A DNA stretch of 64,000 nt, taken from Roseiflexaceae bacterium. GTDB lineage: Bacteria; Chloroflexota; Chloroflexia; Chloroflexales; Roseiflexaceae. Where the stretch lies: NCBI GenBank assembly GCA_947474225.1, contig CANJHS010000002.1, forward strand, positions 1 through 64,000, read 5' to 3'. The notes under the pieces were generated by a model. That model was not told the DNA's origin, did no database searches, and saw nothing but the letters and a program-made list of their open reading frames with translations. The position numbers and the translations under genes are program-made. Numbering within the stretch: position 1 is the first letter of the stretch; each line of letters opens with the position of its first letter. Of the stretch, positions 29,547 to 39,578 are shown piece after piece.

Positions 29547-30017
29547 TTATTGGACGTGCGGTCTCTGCCAGACATCAAACGTATCGCTGGAACGCACATT
29601 CGAGCCGACCGAAACCGCTGCACTCATCAGTACGAAATTTTTTATAATATATTGTCCCTCGAGTGTTAATCCAAATGGAAATGATGCCCATACCAAATGC
29701 GGGGTAAGAATCAACGGAGCCAAGGTCCCAATCATTTGCAGAAACAACAACAAAATGGTAACCCGCATCCCATACCCAATTAGAAATCCAACACCAATGG
29801 TGATCTCCCATATCGCCAGGAAAGGAATGAAATAATCCATCGGGAGAAACCACATGGAAGCCCGAATAAGTCCATCAGCAGGACTTAGCCCGGGAAACAA
29901 TTTCAATGCGCCAAACCAAATAAAAACAATCCCCATCGACCAACGGAGGAGCATCGTTGCGTTCCGTTGCATCCAGCACGTCACTGTGCGATCGATCCGA
30001 GCAAGTGTTTCTTCCAT
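29547..30017 (-). CDS. DoxX-like membrane protein
   Basis: A 156-residue membrane protein with four hydrophobic helices. The sequence RWSMGIVFIWFGALKLFPGLSP and the later WEITIGVGFLIGYGMR are characteristic of the DoxX/DUF417 group. These are small quinone- or oxidoreductase-associated proteins of mostly unknown function, sometimes linked to thiol stress or sulfur oxidation. GAGGAG sits 7 nt upstream of ATG 30017. It diverges from a LysR gene, and a palindrome in the shared 105-bp region suggests that the LysR protein controls it. Confidence 0.82.
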   Translation of the reverse strand: MEETLARIDRTVTCWMQRNATMLLRWSMGIVFIWFGALKLFPGLSPADGLIRASMWFLPMDYFIPFLAIWEITIGVGFLIGYGMRVTILLLFLQMIGTLAPLILTPHLVWASFPFGLTLEGQYIIKNFVLMSAAVSVGSNVRSSDTFDVWQRPHVQ

Positions 30018-30098
30018 GTCGCTGCTCCTCTCGGATAACCCTAGGAGTACTATAATACTTTGTTACACAATGCACAAATACAATTTATGATATTATTG

Positions 30099-30114
30099 AT
30101 AACAATTTTGTTAT
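30099..30114. promoter_or_regulatory. Putative LysR operator between doxX-like gene and lysR
   Basis: A perfect palindrome ATAACAA-TT-TTGTTAT lies 9 bp before the lysR-family ATG in the divergent intergenic region. LysR proteins bind interrupted AT-rich dyads at just such positions for autorepression and activation of the divergent gene. This is inferred from position and symmetry only. Confidence 0.5.
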
Positions 30115-30122
30115 AGGTAACT

Positions 30123-30998
30123 ATGGAACTTCAACAATTACGCGTATTTTTAACAGTTGCTAAATATGCTCATGTAGGCAGAGCCGCCACGGAGCTGCAC
30201 ATGGCACAACCAGCAGTAAGTCGAATGATTCATGAACTCGAACGTGACTGTGGAGGAGTGGCACTTGTCGAAAAAATAGGTCGGAATCTTCGACTAACAG
30301 AAGCCGGCGAGGCACTTGCAACACACGCACAGAGCATTTTGGCTGAAGTCCGTGCAGCAGATACGACTATGCGCGCACGCAGAGGTCTTTTGGCTGGTCG
30401 TGTCAGTATCGGTACACCGCCCTCGATCGGAGTGCAGCTCCTACCCGAAACGCTGGCAACTTTTCATCAGACATACCCGCAGATCGAACTGCGTATTCAC
30501 CAGGCGGGAACAACACATTTACTCCATCTTTTGGAAATGGGAGAAATCGACATTGCTATTGCAACAATGCCAATCCCCAGCAAAAATCACACCATCCATA
30601 CATTATTTGACGAACCATTGGTCGTCGTTGTAAGTCCGCAGCATCGGTATTCAGGACGGAAAACTATAACGTTAATCGAACTCACTGACGAATCTTTCTT
30701 GTTATATCCACCAGGGTATGAAATGCATGATGTCATCGTAGCAGCATGTCGGACGGCAGGATTTATGCCCCGCATCGTACTAGAAGGCGGTGATGTTTCG
30801 TTGTTGTTACGTCTTGCAGAAGCAAATTTGGGGATTGCGATTGTACCGCGACTTGCCCTCAACACAACGCAAAATCTGGTAGTTCTCGATATCACAAAAC
30901 CGTCATTCATGCGCAGCATGGCACTCGTATACCGTAGCGATAGAACACTATCTGCCGCCAGCCAGGAGCTGGTCGATAACCTCGTCAAATTCAGGTAG
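30123..30998 (+). CDS. LysR-family transcriptional regulator
   Basis: A 291-residue regulator. The N-terminal winged HTH (MELQQLRVFLTVAKYAHVGRA begins the domain; recognition helix AQPAVSRMIHELER) is classic. The effector-binding domain (~90-290) shows VSIGTPPSIGVQLLPETLA, LEMGEIDIAIATMP, VVVSPQHRYSG and LLRLAEANLGIAIVPRLAL, and is most like the CysB/CbbR/GltC-type fold. It diverges from the doxX-like gene with a palindromic operator close to its start, so that gene is its likely target. The inducer is unknown. Confidence 0.94.
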   Translation: MELQQLRVFLTVAKYAHVGRAATELHMAQPAVSRMIHELERDCGGVALVEKIGRNLRLTEAGEALATHAQSILAEVRAADTTMRARRGLLAGRVSIGTPPSIGVQLLPETLATFHQTYPQIELRIHQAGTTHLLHLLEMGEIDIAIATMPIPSKNHTIHTLFDEPLVVVVSPQHRYSGRKTITLIELTDESFLLYPPGYEMHDVIVAACRTAGFMPRIVLEGGDVSLLLRLAEANLGIAIVPRLALNTTQNLVVLDITKPSFMRSMALVYRSDRTLSAASQELVDNLVKFR

Positions 30999-31147
30999 GA
31001 TAATTGGCAACCTTATATTTCTTTGGTAGGTCAAATACACGCGCAAGGATTTTGTCTTGGAAAAAAGCCGAACAACAGCAGAAATAAACGTTCGATCAAT
31101 ACGGAGCGTCAATACATGTGTATCGTTGACACATCATCAGACAACGG

Positions 31148-32557
31148 TTAATGCTCACTGACTGTCGGAGCGAAACCTAACTCATGGTGGAGCATGCGGA
31201 CTGCCGATTCGACTTGGTCATCAGGGAGCACAAAAGAAACATACGAGCCGTGGAGCGAGCGGGAGGATGCAATCTGATTAATGTGAGCCATCCCGAGTGC
31301 ATACATTGCCCGCGGAGTAAGTGCCGCACCATGAGCAGCACTAATCACAGATACCAAAGATACTGGTTCGTGGACCGTGACGGTATAGCCGTGAAAAAAC
31401 GATTGTTCGAAAATTTCCTTCGTATACGTCGCATCTGGTTGTCGTACCAACACCATCAGGGTGCGGTCGAGTTCACTTTGATGCGCCAGTAACGTCTCGA
31501 TGCCAGCATGTGAAAGTTGTGCGGTAACCGTTGCCGCTAATTCAGAGGTCCACGTGTCTTCGAGTGTCGGTAATGCCGACGTTGACGCAGCAATGAGCGA
31601 AAGACCTCGCGTCGATATAATTGCGCCCGACGCATGTGTGGGCGTTGGAGCGGCAGTCACGAGTGTTCCAGGAAGGTCAGGCGAATGTACATTTGCAATA
31701 CGTAAGGGAATGCCACGTGTGGCGAGGGGCATCAGAGTGCGGAGATGCAAAATTTCGGATCCCGATAGTGTAGCCATTTCAGCGGCTTCAAGATATGATA
31801 ATTCTGGCAGTGGAACTGCCGAAGCCACAATTTTGGGATCTGCAGTCAAGATCCCATCAACGTCGGTCCACAGGCAGACTTCGTCTGCATTCACTGCGGC
31901 CCCGATGAGAGCAGCAGTATAGTCGCCACCACCACGACCGAGCGTTGTTACGACACCAGCTCTCGTGGCGCCTGTATATCCAGTGACCACGGGAATAATG
32001 CCTGCCTGCAACATCGGCAAGAGACGATCAGATATTTTGGCGAACGATTCTTCGAGGTACGGGCGTGCAACACCGTAGTGGGCATCTGTAACGATGAGGT
32101 CGGTTGCATCTATCATCTGGGCTGCCACACCACTCTGACGTAGAATGACCGCTACGATGTGCGCAGCAAAACGTTCTCCCAGGCTGGCAATTGCGTCAAT
32201 CCCGCGGGCAGAATACTCGCCAAGTATCGCCATGGCGCGAGTCATTCGATCAAGATGTTTCAGCTGTTCCGAAAGACGTTGGAACAACATTTCACGTTCC
32301 CAATCATCAGTGACAAGCTTTTCGGCTATTTGGCGATGGCGATTCCACAGCTCGCGTCGGGCAATGTCAGCCTCTTGCTCACCTCCATGTGCGGCAGCAC
32401 GTGCAGCGCGCAAGAGTGCATCGGTGATGCCAGGGAGCGCGCTACAGACTACAACGACGGAGGGGTCTTTTGCGTGTTGTTCCTTGATAATGCGAATCGT
32501 GTCGCGGACACGAAGCACATCTGCAAAAGCGATTGCACCAAACTTCATAATACGCAT
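31148..32557 (-). CDS. lysC: Aspartokinase with altered N-terminal nucleotide motif
   Basis: A 469-residue aspartate kinase (first step of the Lys/Thr/Met branch). It has an amino-acid-kinase domain (~1-300) and two C-terminal ACT domains (~315-465) expected to bind an end-product amino acid. Lys5 and GRGGGDYTAALIGAA with the substrate/ATP Asp are kept, as is the DVDGILTADPK stretch. The normally invariant KFGGTSV start is KFGAIAF, and SAMGGVTD is SALPGITD, so kinetic properties may differ or activity may be low. GAGGG lies 5 nt before ATG 32557. It follows metF by 23 bp in a minus-strand operon, pointing to the methionine branch. Confidence 0.85.
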   Translation of the reverse strand: MRIMKFGAIAFADVLRVRDTIRIIKEQHAKDPSVVVVCSALPGITDALLRAARAAAHGGEQEADIARRELWNRHRQIAEKLVTDDWEREMLFQRLSEQLKHLDRMTRAMAILGEYSARGIDAIASLGERFAAHIVAVILRQSGVAAQMIDATDLIVTDAHYGVARPYLEESFAKISDRLLPMLQAGIIPVVTGYTGATRAGVVTTLGRGGGDYTAALIGAAVNADEVCLWTDVDGILTADPKIVASAVPLPELSYLEAAEMATLSGSEILHLRTLMPLATRGIPLRIANVHSPDLPGTLVTAAPTPTHASGAIISTRGLSLIAASTSALPTLEDTWTSELAATVTAQLSHAGIETLLAHQSELDRTLMVLVRQPDATYTKEIFEQSFFHGYTVTVHEPVSLVSVISAAHGAALTPRAMYALGMAHINQIASSRSLHGSYVSFVLPDDQVESAVRMLHHELGFAPTVSEH

Positions 32558-32580
32558 CGTGCCCTCGCATTCAATTTGGG

Positions 32581-33474
32581 CTAGGATACCCGCAGTTGTG
32601 CCTGATCAATCACCATCGGAATCGCTTTGGTCCAACCAACCGTCATAAGGTGAATCCCGCGTACACCTTCTATTGCCATTGCTTTTTTACAAAGTTCGGC
32701 AGCAATAGCAATTCCTTCGGATTCGGGATCACGTGCTGCCTCCATCCGGGCGATTAATGATTCAGGAACTCGTGAACCGGGCAAGTGGTCTCGCAAGAAT
32801 CTTGCTGATTGGGCAGATTTGATAACCATAATTCCAGCCATGATAGGCGTTGTCTGATGCAACCCGAGGGTACGCACGTCATGCATCCACACAGCAAACT
32901 TGTCAATGTCAAAGATAATTTGCGTCTGTACGAATTCCGCACCAAATTGAATTTTGCGCTCGAGCCGTGCCGCTCGTTCAATATTTGGGTTCGCGACACA
33001 CCCAACAAAATACTGTGGCGGAACGCTCAGTGCGGTACCGGACTCAAACGTAGACAGATCACGCATGGTACGTAACGTTTTGATGAGTTGGAATGAATTC
33101 AGGTCGAGAACATTTTTTGTGTCGGGATGGTCACCTATTTTGGGGTGATCACCAGTCATAGCCAAAATATTGGTAACCCCGCACGCTGCCCCACCCAATG
33201 AATCAGCCTGCAACGCGATGCGGTTTCTGTGTTGGCAGGTCATTTGCGCAATCACTTCGTAGCCATGTTGACGGAGAAATATCGCTGCTGTCATAGCAGA
33301 CATACGACCCAATCCTCGTTGGTTATCGGTCAAATTGAGGGCATCGACAGAATCACCTATCCCTGCTGCGATGCGCAACAGTACATCAGGCGAAGCTCCT
33401 TTGGGAGGGGCAATTTCCCCCGTAACGACCGTCTTGCCGCTTGCGAGTTTTTCTTGGAGTCGACTATAAAACAT
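32581..33474 (-). CDS. metF: Methylenetetrahydrofolate reductase
   Basis: A 297-residue flavoprotein TIM barrel that reduces 5,10-methylene-THF to 5-methyl-THF, the methyl donor for methionine. The family start (VVTGEIAPPKG with the catalytic Glu20), the NLTDNQRG substrate loop, LAMTGDHP and FVQTQIIFDIDKF are present. The ending resembles the short bacterial MetF, without the mammalian regulatory domain. GAGGAA precedes ATG 33474. The neighbours are lysC downstream and a PhyH-like gene upstream; a homocysteine S-methyltransferase lies in the same window at 62458. It might instead need a partner (MetV) as in acetogens, which is not seen here. Confidence 0.93.
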   Translation of the reverse strand: MFYSRLQEKLASGKTVVTGEIAPPKGASPDVLLRIAAGIGDSVDALNLTDNQRGLGRMSAMTAAIFLRQHGYEVIAQMTCQHRNRIALQADSLGGAACGVTNILAMTGDHPKIGDHPDTKNVLDLNSFQLIKTLRTMRDLSTFESGTALSVPPQYFVGCVANPNIERAARLERKIQFGAEFVQTQIIFDIDKFAVWMHDVRTLGLHQTTPIMAGIMVIKSAQSARFLRDHLPGSRVPESLIARMEAARDPESEGIAIAAELCKKAMAIEGVRGIHLMTVGWTKAIPMVIDQAQLRVS

Positions 33475-33538
33475 GGGTTCCTCAAAAATAATCGGCTTCC
33501 GGGGGAACCCAGGAAAACCGTATTGCCTCCGGGATGGG

Positions 33539-34369
33539 TTATTGGGCGATCCCTACCGCTGCTGTTTTTCCACGCATTTCAACCGTTTTATCACCATCGC
33601 GTTCCACCCACACACCACACTCACTCCCGTCTTGGCTTTCGCCGAGTGTCATCACCGAACCGTCAAAGCGGAGTGCGGGGTGATACCATTTGTATACTTT
33701 TTCTGCCTCTCCCACGACATAGTGGCCAATCAACGAACGCCTGAATCGACTCGTACTCGTGTTGGGAAAACTGCCGTGAATCAGTTGCCCATTAAAGAAC
33801 AACACGTCCCCCGCGCGCATATGAACGGGTGCTATGTGCATGCCATCGGGGAGCGGGACAGTGACATCGGTGAAACTCTGTGACGGATCTGCAGGGACGG
33901 TGCACAACACCGGCAATTGATGGCTGCCAGGGACGACCTGCAAGCAGCCGTTTTCTTCATCACAATCATCCAATGCAAGCCACGCTGCAACACACGTACC
34001 CGGCTCGACACGGAGATAATACTGGTCCTGATGGAGTGCTTGGCCGCGTGCCGTCGGAGGCTTGAAATATATCATGGTTTGTACTGCATACGGTAGTTTG
34101 CCGAGAATTTCTTGCATCGATGCACCGATACGAGCATCGAGCAAAAATTGCAACGTAGCCGGGTCCCAGCGATGCATCTGCATCATTCGGGGATAACGAC
34201 GAAGTGGATCTTGTTCTCCCAAGCCCCCTACATCACCTTGATCGCGACGGTCGTCGTTTAGCTGCATATAATGCGCCGTTAGTGCCGCAACCTCTACGGC
34301 ACTGAACATCCCGCGCGACACCGCATAGCCTTGTTGACCAAACTCACGTTGTAATGATGCGTCAGTCAT
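33539..34369 (-). CDS. Phytanoyl-CoA dioxygenase (PhyH) family protein
   Basis: A 276-residue Fe(II)/2-oxoglutarate-dependent oxygenase. The facial triad is visible: His113 and Asp115 in LHQDQYYL and distal His198 in QLIHGS. CLQVVPGSH and the RAGDVLFFNG stretch are typical of PhyH. Many such enzymes hydroxylate free amino acids, lipids or natural products. I chose ATG 34369 because GAGG lies 5 nt upstream. The stop of the aldo/keto reductase lies 13 bp before it, and metF follows after 64 bp, so it sits in the middle of an AKR-PhyH-metF-lysC run. The substrate is unknown. Confidence 0.88.
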   Translation of the reverse strand: MTDASLQREFGQQGYAVSRGMFSAVEVAALTAHYMQLNDDRRDQGDVGGLGEQDPLRRYPRMMQMHRWDPATLQFLLDARIGASMQEILGKLPYAVQTMIYFKPPTARGQALHQDQYYLRVEPGTCVAAWLALDDCDEENGCLQVVPGSHQLPVLCTVPADPSQSFTDVTVPLPDGMHIAPVHMRAGDVLFFNGQLIHGSFPNTSTSRFRRSLIGHYVVGEAEKVYKWYHPALRFDGSVMTLGESQDGSECGVWVERDGDKTVEMRGKTAAVGIAQ

Positions 34370-34382
34370 TGGAACCTCGTCC

Positions 34383-35249
34383 TTAATCGACAAACAACGG
34401 TGTCATGGTTTGGTGTTTGAGGAGTTGCTGCATTGCCAACTCTGATGGTGGATGCACAAAACGTTCGGCAGCATCGAACACTTTTGGAAGTACCGCAATG
34501 TCACCTACCGTATTCAAAAAGACGCCTTTGCGACCAAACACCCAATGCACTGCTGCATCGATATGTTCTTGTTCGAGCAACGGCTCGTACCAGGTGGCAG
34601 TGTATCGTTCTGCACCATCTGCCCAAGGGCGGCGAACAATGGCTTTTATGGTCTGCACTGCGACGTTTCTTTCACGACAACGCTGGAGCAACTTCTCGAA
34701 GTCAGCGGCATACTGTGGATTTTGCATCATGATATAGCTATATGGGAGCAGCACCGTATCAAAGTCGTATCGTTCGAGCGATTCAAAATGTCGCTTCGGT
34801 ACCTGTACGCCATGACCTGTCACGCCGATGTGTTTCACAATACCCGCTTTTTGCGCCTCGATACACGCCTTGAGCGCACCGTCAGGGCCCATTGCCATAT
34901 CCCACTCTGCCTGATCGACAAGATTATGGAGTTGAATCAAGTCGATCTGGTCGACACCCATCCGTTTAAGCGACATCCGAATCTGGTCGCGGGCAGCAGC
35001 ATAGGTACGTTCACCTGTTTTGGTTGCCAAAAAGAAACGATCGCGACGGCCATTGGTGAACCACGATTTGATACGATCCTCTGAAGCGCCATAGCTTGCA
35101 GCAGTGTCAATATGATTGATACCATGCTTTATCAAAAGTTCGAGCGTCTTGTCAGCATCATATTGATTCACGTCGCCCAAAGCTGCTGCACCAAAAATCG
35201 TTTTGGTACTCATATAACCGATGCGTCCAAATTGTTGGGTTGCGATCAT
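34383..35249 (-). CDS. Aldo/keto reductase, copy near PhyH
   Basis: A 288-residue NADPH-dependent TIM-barrel reductase with the complete AKR tetrad: Asp48 and Tyr53 in HIDTAASYG, Lys77 in LATKTGER and His108 in LIQLHNL. AGGAGG 7 nt before ATG 35249 is the strongest ribosome site nearby. It is the first gene of the AKR-PhyH-metF-lysC minus-strand run. The physiological substrate is unknown. A second, less similar AKR lies at 49697. Confidence 0.93.
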   Translation of the reverse strand: MIATQQFGRIGYMSTKTIFGAAALGDVNQYDADKTLELLIKHGINHIDTAASYGASEDRIKSWFTNGRRDRFFLATKTGERTYAAARDQIRMSLKRMGVDQIDLIQLHNLVDQAEWDMAMGPDGALKACIEAQKAGIVKHIGVTGHGVQVPKRHFESLERYDFDTVLLPYSYIMMQNPQYAADFEKLLQRCRERNVAVQTIKAIVRRPWADGAERYTATWYEPLLEQEHIDAAVHWVFGRKGVFLNTVGDIAVLPKVFDAAERFVHPPSELAMQQLLKHQTMTPLFVD

Positions 35250-35307
35250 TTTGCGCCTCCTATAGTTGCGTGTAGTGTACCATAGCCCGTTTTGGAAAAG
35301 TGCTGTC

Positions 35308-38300
35308 CTAAACCTGTAAGAAATCCTCTGTCATAATCTGGGCAAAACATGCCAGCACATATGCTGCATTGTCGTTGTTGAACGGCATAGGAGGACGAAT
35401 TTTGACAACATTGTGATACGGGCCGTCTGTACCTGCCAAAATACCGTAATCACGCAAACGATTCGACACATATGAGGCTTCATCGTCTGCAGGTTCAAGG
35501 GTCTGTGTGTTGCGCACTAACTCTACCCCTAGGAACAATCCGGCCCCGCGCACATCGCCGATGATGGCATGTTTTGGAGCGATTGCGCGCAACCCATCCA
35601 AGAGAAAACGACCGGTTTCTTTGGCGTTCTGTTGCAAAGGCTCATCCCGCAACACATCAAGCACTGCCAACCCTGCCGCGATAGAAACATTGTTTCCACC
35701 AAATGTTGCAAAATATTCCATACCGTTATTGAACGCATCGGCTATTGCACGTGTCGTCACCACTGCCCCCATAGGCTGGCCGTTACCGATAGGTTTGCCT
35801 AGAACCACAATATCCGGAACAACATTGTGTGCTTGAAATGCCCAGAAATGTGTCCCGATCCGTCCAAATCCCACTTGGACTTCGTCGGCAATACACACGC
35901 CGCCGGCAGCCCGTACGTATTCGTACACTCCCGCGAGATAACCTTGCGGCAGCACAATTTGTCCACCGACGCTCGGTAAGGTCTCGGCAATGTAGCCTCC
36001 TAGCGTACGCCCCTCTGCTTGCAAACGTGCAATAACAGACTGAACCTGATCAGCATACTTGCGACCTGCCAGTGGATCCTGCCGTTTAAAAGGACCACGG
36101 TAGTCGTCTGGAATAAACGCTGTGTGGACCCAATCTGGAGCACCAGTTCCCCCTGGGCCATCGTGCTTATAGGGACTTATGTCAATCAAGGTATTGGTGT
36201 GGCCATGATATGCAGCATCAAGAACAATGATATCGATACTTTTGGTATACGCTTTCATCATGCGGATGGCGAGTTCATTGGCTTCGCTCGCAGAGTTGAC
36301 GAAATAACATACTTCGAGAGCTTCGGGCAGTGTCGCAGTCAGCCGCTGGGCGTATTCCTGCATTTGGTCATTCAGGTAACGGGTATTGGTGCTCAGAAGT
36401 CCATATTGTGCTGTTGCAGCCTGGACGACCCGTGGATGACAATGTCCTACATGAGCGACATTGTTATATGCGTCTATGTAGGTCCGTCCTTCGCTGTCAT
36501 ACAAATACTGCTGCCAACCGCGTACAATTTTGAGCGGGCGTTTATACGAAATGCTCAGATTGCCGCCCATTCGTTCGCGGCGTTCGATCAATGTCGTCTG
36601 CAACGGTTTCTGAGGTGCAGGGAAGCGATCTGCGTCCATCCGCAACAGCAGATTGGGGCTCGGCGATAATGACGCCCATATTGCCTGCTGTGACGCATAC
36701 CCGACACCGGGGAAGTCACGCCCCATATCGATAAAGTCCAACACAATCTGAAAATGGACATGTGTCGGCCATTTCCCATTTACATTGGGGATCCCAAAAC
36801 TCCCAATACGTTGCCCGAGCTCAACCGTTTGTCCGAGCACGAGAGTGCGCATAGATTCATCACTCAAGTGACCATAAACGGTATAGAATTTGGTCCCGTC
36901 GTCCGTCTCGTGCTCCAAAACCGTCAGGTACCCATAGTCCAAATCAGCGGGCAAGTACTCCAGCATATACACAGTACCGGGCAATGTCGCATGCACTGGA
37001 GTCCCCGCTGGTCCCCAAAAATCGATTGCCAAGTGTAACGTGCGGCGTTCTTCGTTGATCCGGCCCTCGATGGTGTACCGATCGGTCGTGTAGATCATAC
37101 GTGGTTCGAGGTATCCACCGATCCCGATACGTCCATCCATGAACGACTCGATGACCTGTGCAAACCGTGGCATCATTGCGTTGCGCGGATCGGCACCAAG
37201 CACCGTGCTACCAACACTCAAATCGAGTGCAACGGTCTCGTGCTTTTCGAGGGTGCGACCAATCAACGCTGCACTCTGTTGTCGAGAAATGTACTCGACC
37301 ACCGCATTATGCTGCGGCACCGGTGTATAGCCACAGGCATGTCGCAGACGATAGTGCATCAAGCGGGGATGTTGTTTGGCGAGCATACGAAGCACCCGCC
37401 ACGCTGGCGCTTCGCTGACAATCATGTACGGATCGTTCGGTCGTTCGCGCTTACGAATCGCCGATACTGTCACCGAAATAGCGAGTCGCATACAAATCAT
37501 GTCGAAGAGCACTGCGACTTCACCCTCGGTCAGAGGACATACCGCATGGTATGCGCTCGTCATCACCATTAATCCATCGATGGGATCGGGGTGGCGCATC
37601 AGCATATATGCTGCCGAAATTGCCAATTCACTCACCATGGCTGTCCGCATCATGTCGCCAAAATCCAAGACACCCTGTACGGTACGGCTGCGGTAACCAG
37701 GGTTCCCAACAACGAGGTTGTAATCGTTTGCATCACCGTGAATCAATCCGATGCGTACATCTGCCTTATGTTGTGTATACGTCTGTTCATATCGATCGAG
37801 CAATCGCAAAACCAAGACTCGTTCCGATTCATCTGCTAATGCATCTCGGTACCCGCGAATCCAACCTGCATTGAGTACATCCCATTCCAACGTGCGTTCC
37901 GGGGTTTGATAGGCAAACGATTTGAGTGCTATGTCAATGTGGCCAATCGTCTCACCTAGGTGAGCAACAAGGGCGTCATCGACAGGATTTGCATCGGCAA
38001 AAAGGGTTCCCTCTATGTAGCTGAGCATCCAAACTGTATGTTGGTTCTCACCTATCTGCTGTACTGAACTTGATTGACCATCGTGCTGCGCAATGACGCG
38101 TTGAATCGGAACTTGGGGTGCAGCTGACGCAATGTGCTCTAATGCCGCGATTTGCATTTCGATGAATGTCGTCGCTCTGCTTGGATGCATGATTTTCAGC
38201 ACATACTGCTCACCATTTTTGGTGGAGATGCACGTGTTGCAGTCGTATTCGCCGGGAAGGCTTTTCAACGTACCCTCTATGCCATACAATCTGCGCGCTA

Positions 38301-38352
38301 ACTCCGAAATCGACTGGTTTGTCACCGAGACTGGTGTGTTGGTTGATATCAT
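35308..38352 (-). CDS. Trifusion: APH-fold kinase, M23 peptidase and class III aminotransferase/phospho-lyase
   Basis: One 1014-residue chain with three complete parts. Residues ~1-330 form an APH/hydroxylysine-kinase-like domain (HGDANDYN with Asp207 and Asn212, then LDFGD with Asp230). Residues ~415-575 form an M23 zinc peptidase-like domain keeping the ligands His440, Asp444 and the HVH pair (His531/533). Residues ~600-1014 form a class III PLP enzyme (AGXT2-like: [18 protein letters not shown] Lys in [20 protein letters not shown]). In animals the related kinase and ammoniophospholyase act in sequence on hydroxylysine or phosphoethanolamine, so kinase plus lyase in one chain suggests phosphorylation followed by elimination. 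I have a memory of similar bacterial fusions that I cannot check. ATG 38352 was chosen over an upstream TTG. Confidence 0.92.
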   Translation of the reverse strand: MISTNTPVSVTNQSISELARRLYGIEGTLKSLPGEYDCNTCISTKNGEQYVLKIMHPSRATTFIEMQIAALEHIASAAPQVPIQRVIAQHDGQSSSVQQIGENQHTVWMLSYIEGTLFADANPVDDALVAHLGETIGHIDIALKSFAYQTPERTLEWDVLNAGWIRGYRDALADESERVLVLRLLDRYEQTYTQHKADVRIGLIHGDANDYNLVVGNPGYRSRTVQGVLDFGDMMRTAMVSELAISAAYMLMRHPDPIDGLMVMTSAYHAVCPLTEGEVAVLFDMICMRLAISVTVSAIRKRERPNDPYMIVSEAPAWRVLRMLAKQHPRLMHYRLRHACGYTPVPQHNAVVEYISRQQSAALIGRTLEKHETVALDLSVGSTVLGADPRNAMMPRFAQVIESFMDGRIGIGGYLEPRMIYTTDRYTIEGRINEERRTLHLAIDFWGPAGTPVHATLPGTVYMLEYLPADLDYGYLTVLEHETDDGTKFYTVYGHLSDESMRTLVLGQTVELGQRIGSFGIPNVNGKWPTHVHFQIVLDFIDMGRDFPGVGYASQQAIWASLSPSPNLLLRMDADRFPAPQKPLQTTLIERRERMGGNLSISYKRPLKIVRGWQQYLYDSEGRTYIDAYNNVAHVGHCHPRVVQAATAQYGLLSTNTRYLNDQMQEYAQRLTATLPEALEVCYFVNSASEANELAIRMMKAYTKSIDIIVLDAAYHGHTNTLIDISPYKHDGPGGTGAPDWVHTAFIPDDYRGPFKRQDPLAGRKYADQVQSVIARLQAEGRTLGGYIAETLPSVGGQIVLPQGYLAGVYEYVRAAGGVCIADEVQVGFGRIGTHFWAFQAHNVVPDIVVLGKPIGNGQPMGAVVTTRAIADAFNNGMEYFATFGGNNVSIAAGLAVLDVLRDEPLQQNAKETGRFLLDGLRAIAPKHAIIGDVRGAGLFLGVELVRNTQTLEPADDEASYVSNRLRDYGILAGTDGPYHNVVKIRPPMPFNNDNAAYVLACFAQIMTEDFLQV

Positions 38353-38508
38353 GTTGTGCTCACTGTTGGAGAAAGATATCGTAGTATACCCCAATCAATT
38401 CGCAATCCAATGTCACCGAATTAAAAACAATTAAAACACCTTCAAGTTGTATAATTATCAAAGATATGGTACGGTATGGACATTGTCGTCAAAGGAGGTT
38501 CTAAGATT

Positions 38509-39576
38509 ATGCGCTATCGACTGATGTACTTTTTACTGAGCAGCATATTGGTAGCAAGCTGCGGTTTTGCTGCGCCAGTGAACCAGGCTTCTGTAGAAGA
38601 AAAGACAACACGCAGTCTAGTCACACTCCCTGCAGACACCACACTCATCGTCTACAGTGGCCGCAGTGAAGCACTCATCAAACCAGTTGTCGATGCGTTT
38701 ATGGCCGAAAATCCTTCCATAACGGTTCTGCTCAAAGCAGGCAAAGACAGCGAGCTCGCTGCTGCGATTCTAGAAGAACAAGCAAATCCACAAGCGGATG
38801 TCTTCATCACGACAAACATGCTGACGACCATTGCACTCGCAAAGAAATCCGTTCTCTCAGCGCATGAGGTGCCCGGTATCCGTGAGATTCCCGAACGATA
38901 TCAATCAAAAGACAAGATGTGGACACCAATCACCTTGCGTGCGCGAGTAATTATGTACAACACAAATTTGGTATCCGCAGATCAAGCACCAAAATCATTT
39001 GAAGATCTGGCTGATCCGAAGTGGAAAGGGAAAATTGCCGCTGCCAATAGCACTAACGGGTCCATGCAAGCCCACATCGCTACGCTCATCGCTGTTTCTG
39101 GTACACGTGGCGCTGCACGCTTTCTGGAAGGATTAGTTGCAAACGAGACGACGTTCTTTGGCGGACATACTGATGTGCGCAAGGCTGTTGGTGCGGGAGA
39201 GTTTGCTATCGGGATTGTCAATCATTATTACTACGAATTGCAAAGACATGAACCGACAGACAATGCCGTGGCAGTGGTCTATTCCGGCCAAGAAGAAGGT
39301 GAATCTGGATTAATTGTGAATGCGACTGCAGCCGCGATAATCAAAAATTCCCCGCATCCGGAAGCAGCCAAGAAGTTTTTGGATTTCTTGTTCGAAACAA
39401 AAACACAACGCCAGTTTGCTGAACTCAATTACGAATACCCAATCGTTCCAAAAATTTCACTCGCACCAGATGTCCGACCAATCGTAGACTCCCAAATCAT
39501 TTCAACTCCGTTTGAAGAGATTGCAGGTCACGTTGCAGAAGCTGCCCAATTGATGGGATCTGCAGGTGTGCCGTAG
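38509..39576 (+). CDS. Iron(III)/2-aminoethylphosphonate-type ABC substrate-binding lipoprotein
   Basis: A 355-residue extracytoplasmic lipoprotein. The signal peptide RLMYFLLSSILVASCG ends in a lipobox with the lipid-modified Cys. The mature part has the type 2 periplasmic-binding pattern of the FbpA/PhnS group: LIVYSGRSEALIKPVVDAF, ADVFITTN, a FEDLADPKWKGKIAAAN stretch and HPEAAKKFLDFLF. These bind Fe(III), 2-aminoethylphosphonate or polyamines. AAAGGAGG lies upstream of ATG 38509, and a TATAAT box (38450-38455) precedes it. It is the first gene of a four-gene operon with a double permease. No ATPase gene is in the operon. The ligand is unknown. Confidence 0.9.
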   Translation: MRYRLMYFLLSSILVASCGFAAPVNQASVEEKTTRSLVTLPADTTLIVYSGRSEALIKPVVDAFMAENPSITVLLKAGKDSELAAAILEEQANPQADVFITTNMLTTIALAKKSVLSAHEVPGIREIPERYQSKDKMWTPITLRARVIMYNTNLVSADQAPKSFEDLADPKWKGKIAAANSTNGSMQAHIATLIAVSGTRGAARFLEGLVANETTFFGGHTDVRKAVGAGEFAIGIVNHYYYELQRHEPTDNAVAVVYSGQEEGESGLIVNATAAAIIKNSPHPEAAKKFLDFLFETKTQRQFAELNYEYPIVPKISLAPDVRPIVDSQIISTPFEEIAGHVAEAAQLMGSAGVP

Positions 39577-39578
39577 TG

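Noticed and set aside
33475-33538. A SAM or folate riboswitch before metF
   Set aside because: The 64-bp gap inside a probable operon is too short and shows no known riboswitch core.
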